DNA from: Neofusicoccum parvum
Taxonomy: Eukaryota; Ascomycota; Dothideomycetes; Botryosphaeriales; Botryosphaeriaceae
Length of the DNA stretch: 64,000 bases
Assembly: GCA_020912385.1 (NCBI GenBank)
Contig: CP087207.1
Coordinates: forward strand, 1,798,001-1,862,000
Direction of reading: 5' to 3'
Part shown: in pieces, positions 63,496 through 64,000 of the stretch
Layout of the letters: the number at the start of each line of letters is the position of its first letter
How positions within the stretch are numbered: the stretch's first letter is position 1
The notes under the pieces: model-generated
What the model was told of the DNA's origin: nothing
The model's input: the letters and a program-made list of their open reading frames with translations, nothing else
The model's database searches: none
Program-made: the position numbers and the translations under genes

Positions 63496-64000
63496 GATGG
63501 AACAGTGCTGGAGAGTACAAGCAGAAATGCAGGCGATTGTTGATCAAGAACGTGGCACAGGGGGCAGTCCTTGAGCGATGTCAGAGCAATCCCGAAGAGG
63601 TGTGTTCAGGCATGATAATTCAAGGTCACGGACACCTTTTATTGAACGTGCGGGGAAAATACCAGATGGCCGTGAAGTCATTGTCGTTCCAAAAATACCG
63701 AACTGGAACCCACAGCTGTAACCAGCGTATGCGCTATGCGGTTTCTAAGTCCCCGTTGTCCCGGTAGAGAGCTCCCATTTTTCGCGTGAACCAGCGCGAC
63801 CGAACCTTTCTCGGCACTCATTCCACAGTAGCCATATCAGCATCGTGCTTCCATAACCTACATAAAATTATTCTGGACCGGAAATATCTGCGTTGACATT
63901 GGTACATAAAAATTTCCTTTCACTCATGGCTGAGCATCAGACACAGCCTGCTGCATGTTCCCGACACCATCGTCGTCACAGGTTTCAAGACGGCGCCGAT
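63496..64000. other. Upstream region of the HET gene
   Basis: 505 bp to the window edge; no coding frame supported. Confidence 0.45.

Noticed and set aside
1..64000. TGA reassigned as a sense codon, suggested by internal TGA codons
   Set aside because: TGA serves as the normal terminator of several intact genes here (CorA-like, Zn2Cys6, the 532-aa orphan, MFS).

Overview
The window is nuclear DNA of a filamentous ascomycete (Pezizomycotina). The signs are short GT-AG introns of about 48-70 bp with CTAAC/CTGAC-type branch sites, and the gene families present: a DUF3433 membrane protein, a fungal CorA-like transporter, a Zn2Cys6 regulator, a fructosyl amino acid oxidase with a peroxisomal SKL tail, DUF2011 and a HET-domain protein. 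A dothideomycete is plausible but cannot be shown from this sequence. All splice models were made by eye from donor, branch and acceptor signals and reading phase.

Layout. 1-9 kb: a CorA-like protein (5' end cut by the window), a small secreted protein and a very large DUF3433 membrane protein; the last two each carry one in-frame TGA. 10-19.2 kb is ordinary gene-rich DNA: a Gln-rich coiled-coil protein, the oxidase and the Zn2Cys6 factor diverging from a 265-bp shared promoter, a 532-aa orphan and a DUF2011 protein.

19.7-48.3 kb is unusual. It holds about 17 small genes or relics that recur with one architecture: a short first exon ending in phase 1, one intron of about 50 bp, then a second exon encoding beta strands followed by a helix with an 'AL..LL..[VI]' motif. 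They do not match any family I know, and six look broken. Among them lie stitched fragments of conserved genes: aspartate/glutamate carrier plus DED1-type helicase, CDC42 plus TOR FAT domain, and a segment resembling the FKS glucan synthase N-terminus. A TATA-containing repeat occurs three times (22.6, 37.1 and 60.1 kb). Together this looks like a fast-turnover accessory compartment.

49-56 kb: an MFS transporter, an acidic zinc-finger-like protein overlapping it tail to tail, and a second lineage-specific family (three copies of an 'LSWN' domain, one with a zinc ribbon, one truncated). 56.9-59.6 kb: wreck of a highly reducing polyketide synthase. 61.4-63.5 kb: a HET-domain protein. No rRNA, tRNA, CRISPR or intact transposon was recognised by eye.
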